Assembly: GCA_013816415.1 (NCBI GenBank)
Contig: JACDEN010000092.1
Coordinates: forward strand, 1-8,433
Source of the DNA: Planctomycetota bacterium
GTDB taxonomy: Bacteria > Planctomycetota > UBA11346
Reading direction: 5' to 3'
Length of the DNA stretch: 8,433 nucleotides
The position numbers and the translations under genes are program-made. Positions 5,887-8,433 of this stretch are shown here, piece by piece (the stretch's first letter is position 1; each line of letters starts with the position of its first letter). The notes under the pieces are model-generated. The model was given only the letters and a program-made list of their open reading frames with translations. It was not told the DNA's origin and ran no database searches.

Positions 5887-7320
5887 TTATGTGGGTTTTG
5901 TGCCAGGGTCCGCAATTTGGAATGGTCCGCCCACCGCCAGCATGGCAGAGGTTGCCTTCTCCACCGATTCCCGCACCGGGTCGAGCGAGATCCGGGCGTA
6001 GATCGCGGTCGTCTGCACCTGCTTATGCCCCAGGCTGCGACCGATGATCGACAGGCTGGCCCCGGCGGCGGCCTGCCAACTGCCCATGGTGCGGCGCAGG
6101 TCATGGATGCGGATGTCCCGCATGCGGGCATGCTCCGGGTCGAGGTGCAGCGCTCGCACCTGGGCACGGTACTTCTCCAGCACCACCGCCCAGGGATCGG
6201 TGCCCTTGGGCATGCGGCGGCCGAAGGCGGCACCCCGGATGCGATCCACTTCCCCTTCGGCGTCTTGTTGCGCTTGCTCGGTCGCGGCAGGCGTCCATCG
6301 CTGCTTCTCGCCGATCATCGCCACCAGGCGGGAGAGTTCAGCGCGGCCACGGATACGATCCCAGGCGCATTTGGGCTCGACAAAGTGACCCGTCTTGGTG
6401 CGGGTCGACGGGCTCGGGAGCACCCACGGCGAGGCGCCGACCATCTCCCTGCGCTCGCGCAGCAGCACCACCACCTGTGGAGCGAGGATCACCACCAGAT
6501 CGTCGCCGGCCTTGGCCTTCTCGCCCGGGATCCGCCAGAGGCCGCGATCCAGGTCGAGGTCGGCCCAGCGCATGCCGAGCACGTTCGACCGCCGAGCGCC
6601 GGTCAGCAGTGCCAACAAGAAAAAATCCCGAGAGGTGCGGTCGGGTTCGGCAGCCAGCGCCGAGAGGAATTGCCTCAGCTCGGCGGCATCGAGAAACCGC
6701 TCCCGGGTGCGCTCGCGGAATCGCTGCACCCCCTGTGCCGGATTCCCGCCCTTCCAGCCGCGCATCCGCGCGAAGTTGAACATCTTGCGAAGGAAGCTGT
6801 GCCCTCGGTTGGCGCCCCCCTGCCCGTGGTCTCGGCCGACCCGTCCATGCCAGGCCTGCACATCCGCCGGCGTGATCGCTGACAGACGCCGGTTGCGCCA
6901 CGATACCAGGTAGCGATTCCAAAGGCCCTCGTCCTCCTTCCACGAGCGCTTGCGCGGCTTGGCATGGAGTTCGAGGAAGTCCTTGAAGAGATCACCCAGG
7001 GTCGCCTCCTCACGCAGCTCTCGCTTGTCGGCTTGCGGATCGATACCGGCGGCGATGTCTCCCATCGTCTCCTGCGCGAGCTTGCGCGCCTTCTCGACCG
7101 TCAGGCCTGGCCATCGCCCCAAGGTCAAGTCCATGGGCCGGCCGTGCACCTTTCGATAGACTCCGAACACCTTCATGCCGCTCGCCGTCACCCGCAGGCA
7201 GAATCCCGGAAGCGCGGTGTCGTAGCAGCGCACCTGACGCGCACCGATGGGCGCCGGCAGGTCGCGCACCTTCGATTCAGTGAATCGGAAGCGGGTGGAA
7301 TCACCTGGGTTCCGGGCCAT
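5887..7320 (-). CDS. P4-type tyrosine integrase (DUF4102 N-terminus)
   Basis: This 477-residue recombinase would catalyse insertion and excision of the island at tRNA-Lys. Residues about 10-95 are the DUF4102-type arm-binding domain (FRFTESKVRDLPAP, then GFCLRVTASGMKVFGVYRKV, then LTLGRWPGLTVEKARKLA). A core-binding domain follows at about 105-190 (PADVQAWHGRVGRDHG). The catalytic domain contains R243 in TGARRSNVLGMRW, a lysine in PGEKAKAG (K270 or nearby), H406 and R409 in IHDLRRTMGSW, H432 in GRSLGHKQVQTTAIYARI, and the nucleophile Y441, so the active set is complete. The distance from R243 to H406 is long, with an extra 60-70 residues around 325-395 compared with typical family members. 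The ATG has GGAGG about 10 bp upstream. The gene reads away from the attachment site. No excisionase gene is visible in the window. Confidence 0.95.
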   Translation of the reverse strand: MARNPGDSTRFRFTESKVRDLPAPIGARQVRCYDTALPGFCLRVTASGMKVFGVYRKVHGRPMDLTLGRWPGLTVEKARKLAQETMGDIAAGIDPQADKRELREEATLGDLFKDFLELHAKPRKRSWKEDEGLWNRYLVSWRNRRLSAITPADVQAWHGRVGRDHGQGGANRGHSFLRKMFNFARMRGWKGGNPAQGVQRFRERTRERFLDAAELRQFLSALAAEPDRTSRDFFLLALLTGARRSNVLGMRWADLDLDRGLWRIPGEKAKAGDDLVVILAPQVVVLLRERREMVGASPWVLPSPSTRTKTGHFVEPKCAWDRIRGRAELSRLVAMIGEKQRWTPAATEQAQQDAEGEVDRIRGAAFGRRMPKGTDPWAVVLEKYRAQVRALHLDPEHARMRDIRIHDLRRTMGSWQAAAGASLSIIGRSLGHKQVQTTAIYARISLDPVRESVEKATSAMLAVGGPFQIADPGTKPT

Positions 7321-7358
7321 GCCTGTCCCTCCTCCGCGGGGTCCGGCGATCCCTTTCC

Positions 7359-7456
7359 GCTCCTACCGCGCTCCTACCGCGCTCCTACCGCGCTCCTACC
7401 GGAGAGGGTAGGAGCGGTAGGATTTCGGTAGGATCAGATAAGCCGGAGGTAGGAGC
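7359..7456. repeat. Array of eight GGTAGGA elements in opposing orientation, likely integrase arm-binding sites
   Basis: Four tandem copies of GCTCCTACCGC (11-bp unit, 7359-7401, essentially perfect) are followed by four inverted copies of GGTAGGA at 7407, 7416, 7427 and 7448. The first and last of these extend to GGTAGGAGC. The fourth direct copy (7392-7400) and the first inverted copy (7407-7415) form a perfect 9-bp stem with a 6-nt loop. Spacing is close to one or two helical turns. The array lies between the integrase start and the tRNA fragment, where arm-type integrase or excisionase sites are found in P4-like elements. It fills much of the 346-bp gene-free stretch 7321-7666. Confidence 0.7.
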
Positions 7457-7530
7457 AGAATCACTATTCGTATGGATAAAACAAGGGTAATCATGCTCGG
7501 TAGTGTGTGGGCTAACCTTTGACTTCCCCT

Positions 7531-7575
7531 CTTTTAATCTGTGGGTCACCGGTTCGAGCCCGGGCGGGCGCACCA
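7531..7575 (+). other. Attachment site: displaced 3' half of tRNA-Lys(UUU)
   Basis: The 45 bases fit tRNA positions 32-76. They are the anticodon loop CTTTTAA (TTT at 7533-7535), 3' anticodon stem TCTGT, variable loop GGGTC, T-stem ACCGG, T-loop TTCGAGC, T-stem CCGGG, acceptor CGGGCGC, discriminator A and CCA at 7573-7575. The upstream bases CCCCT cannot pair with TCTGT and there is no D-arm, so this is not a complete tRNA. The 49-65 pair is A-G, a sign of drift in a non-functional copy. Abrupt loss of identity at the anticodon loop is typical of a tRNA-targeting integrase crossover. Confidence 0.8.
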
Positions 7576-7666
7576 TTCCATCCCGCTCACGCCTGGTTCT
7601 GCGTCATCCCACGCACCACCGCCGCCGCGGGATGGCGATCGAGCGCATCGTCGCGTGCGGATGGGC

Positions 7667-8047
7667 TCAATTGTTCCGCAGGTACCACGTGCCGTCGATC
7701 AGCACGATCGTCGTGTCGCGGGTATCCGTCTTGAAGACCATCTCGTGCTTCTCCTCGTTCACCACCGGCTCGACATCCTTCATGGCTTTCAACGTCTTCA
7801 TCAGATCATCGCGCTTGCCGTCGTCATTGAAGCTCTTGGCGATCGCATCCAGCCCGTCGTGATCGCCCGTGATCATCGCCAGGTCCTTGGGTTCGGCGTA
7901 GCGTTCGATGAACGCCTTCGATTTCGCCGGGTCGCCGAGCAGCGCCAGCATGGCATCGAACTCCGCCTTGGCGCTTTCCTTGGTGAACTCCGCCGATTGC
8001 GCTTGGAAGAAAGCGAAAGAGAGCAGGGCGAGGACGAGGATTCTCAT
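7667..8047 (-). CDS. Small secreted protein of unknown function
   Basis: A 126-residue protein with a clear signal peptide: MR, then hydrophobic ILVLALLSFAFF, then a QAQSA cleavage site before EF (after residue 19). The mature part is about 107 residues with helices (KESAKAEFDAMLALLG, DDLMKTLKAMKDV) and a C-terminal strand region (EMVFKTDTRDTTIVLIDGTW). I do not recognise the family; the tail resembles small periplasmic proteins of the lipocalin or SnoaL size class only in shape. The ATG at 8045-8047 follows AAGGA at good spacing; the open frame extends upstream but without a ribosome site. It lies outside the tRNA fragment, so it probably belongs to the chromosome. No lipobox cysteine is present. 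Confidence 0.75.
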   Translation of the reverse strand: MRILVLALLSFAFFQAQSAEFTKESAKAEFDAMLALLGDPAKSKAFIERYAEPKDLAMITGDHDGLDAIAKSFNDDGKRDDLMKTLKAMKDVEPVVNEEKHEMVFKTDTRDTTIVLIDGTWYLRNN

Positions 8048-8257
8048 GGAGGTTCCTTCACGGCCGGATGTCGGCGGCATATACCTGCGGACACGATACC
8101 GCCGTCGCCCCGGGATTTCCAGCCAAACGCCCACGCCACGCCTGGCGGGATCCAGGTCTGCTCGGCTCAGGAATCGTTGCGACGATCGCTATCGGGGATT
8201 TCCGAAATCAGCGGCGCCACCAGGAACGAGCCATCCCGGACCGCTGCGCGGCGCCGT

Positions 8258-8433
8258 TCACCCAGGCGACTCCGGCGGGTGTCGCCGGATCGTTCCGAGA
8301 GCGAGGAACGGGATCATGATCAGGCTCACCACCGGCAGGAACCTCGCCGACAGTTCAGCGGCGTGTTCCGCGGGAATGCTGACCGCGCCGCCCGCCGTCT
8401 GGCTGACCATGCCGACGAACCACAGCACTAGGA
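8258..8433 (-). CDS. C-terminal end of a probable membrane protein (partial)
   Basis: The last 58 codons of a gene entering from the right edge. The visible part begins LVLWFVGMVSQTAGGAVSIP, passes EHAAELSA, then has a hydrophobic stretch FLPVVSLIMIPFLALGTIRR and ends HPPESPG with TGA at 8258-8260. Two hydrophobic segments separated by a short polar loop suggest the end of a small multi-pass inner-membrane protein. The family cannot be named from this fragment. It is followed by a 210-bp gap before the secreted-protein gene on the same strand, and I see no clear terminator there. Confidence 0.45.
   Translation of the reverse strand, partial: LVLWFVGMVSQTAGGAVSIPAEHAAELSARFLPVVSLIMIPFLALGTIRRHPPESPG

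Larger units (their letters stand above)
1..7575. mobile_element. One end of a tRNA-Lys-integrated genomic island carrying type I restriction-modification and toxin-antitoxin genes
   Basis: The right boundary is the 3' half of a tRNA-Lys gene ending at 7575, which lacks its 5' half, so DNA to the left replaced the normal tRNA sequence. A P4-type integrase lies 210 bp inside that boundary. Further in are a Phd/RelE pair and a type I restriction-modification operon, both typical cargo of such islands. The left end is not in the window; an intact tRNA-Lys sharing the same 45 bp is expected there. Seen: the tRNA fragment, integrase and cargo order. Inferred: that this is a single element, and that 7576 onwards is the native chromosome. 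An alternative is two adjacent or nested elements. Confidence 0.7.

Noticed and set aside
5854..6882. A long plus-strand open frame opposite the integrase
   Set aside because: It is antisense to an integrase with a complete catalytic set; histidine- and arginine-rich text indicates a shadow.
7359..7401. CRISPR-like tandem repeat
   Set aside because: The 11-bp units abut with no spacers, and inverted copies follow, so it is not a CRISPR array.
7385..7576. A minus-strand open frame beginning MVRPPGLEP
   Set aside because: This is the familiar false product read antisense across a tRNA 3' end, and it continues through the repeat array.
7578..7635. Inverted repeat CCATCCCGC/GCGGGATGG just after the tRNA fragment
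   Set aside because: The loop is about 40 nt with no T-run, and such a match is plausible by chance in GC-rich DNA, so I did not call a terminator.
8262..8286. Inverted repeat GGCGAC/GTCGCC near the end of the partial membrane protein
   Set aside because: It lies inside the coding end with a 10-nt loop and no T-run, so a terminator call is not supported.
7541..8431. A 296-codon plus-strand open frame across the right flank
   Set aside because: It covers the minus-strand secreted-protein gene, which has a signal peptide and ribosome site. It also starts inside the tRNA fragment, and its translation is low-complexity and arginine-rich, as expected of a GC-rich shadow.

Overview
The window is one end of an integrated genomic island in a GC-rich proteobacterium. 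The short AT-richer stretches and a lysine-type tRNA attachment site fit this. I lean towards a gammaproteobacterium of the Xanthomonadales type, but only weakly, because no housekeeping gene is present to confirm it. Every gene I can support lies on the minus strand, so transcription runs from high to low coordinates.

Right flank (about 7576-8433): probably chromosomal DNA. It holds a small secreted protein with a clear signal peptide and the C-terminal end of a small membrane protein cut by the window edge. Island boundary (about 7321-7575): 45 nt of a tRNA-Lys(UUU) 3' half (anticodon loop to CCA) with no 5' half, which is the signature of an attachment site. Next to it is an array of eight GGTAGGA/TCCTACC elements, four in each orientation, just upstream of a P4-type tyrosine integrase (7320-5887).

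Cargo, in order of transcription: a Phd/YefM antitoxin and RelE/ParE toxin pair with its own promoter and palindromic operator. Next come a small unrecognised gene that looks frameshifted, hsdM (with an N-terminal winged-helix-like extension) and hsdS. Three accessory genes follow: an XRE-type helix-turn-helix protein with an unassigned C-terminal domain, an 80-residue protein, and a 150-residue protein resembling PemK/MazF toxins. Last is the N-terminus of hsdR, which continues past the left edge.

Many junctions overlap by 4 bp (ATGA) or slightly more, so most of the block from the antitoxin gene through the accessory genes looks translationally coupled. The natural reading is a mobile defence island. 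HsdM and HsdS make the modification enzyme, HsdR adds DNA translocation and cleavage, and the toxin-antitoxin pair upstream could stabilise the island. The least explained part is the three-gene insert between hsdS and hsdR. It may be a regulator plus toxin-antitoxin unit tied to the restriction system, or an extra defence module.
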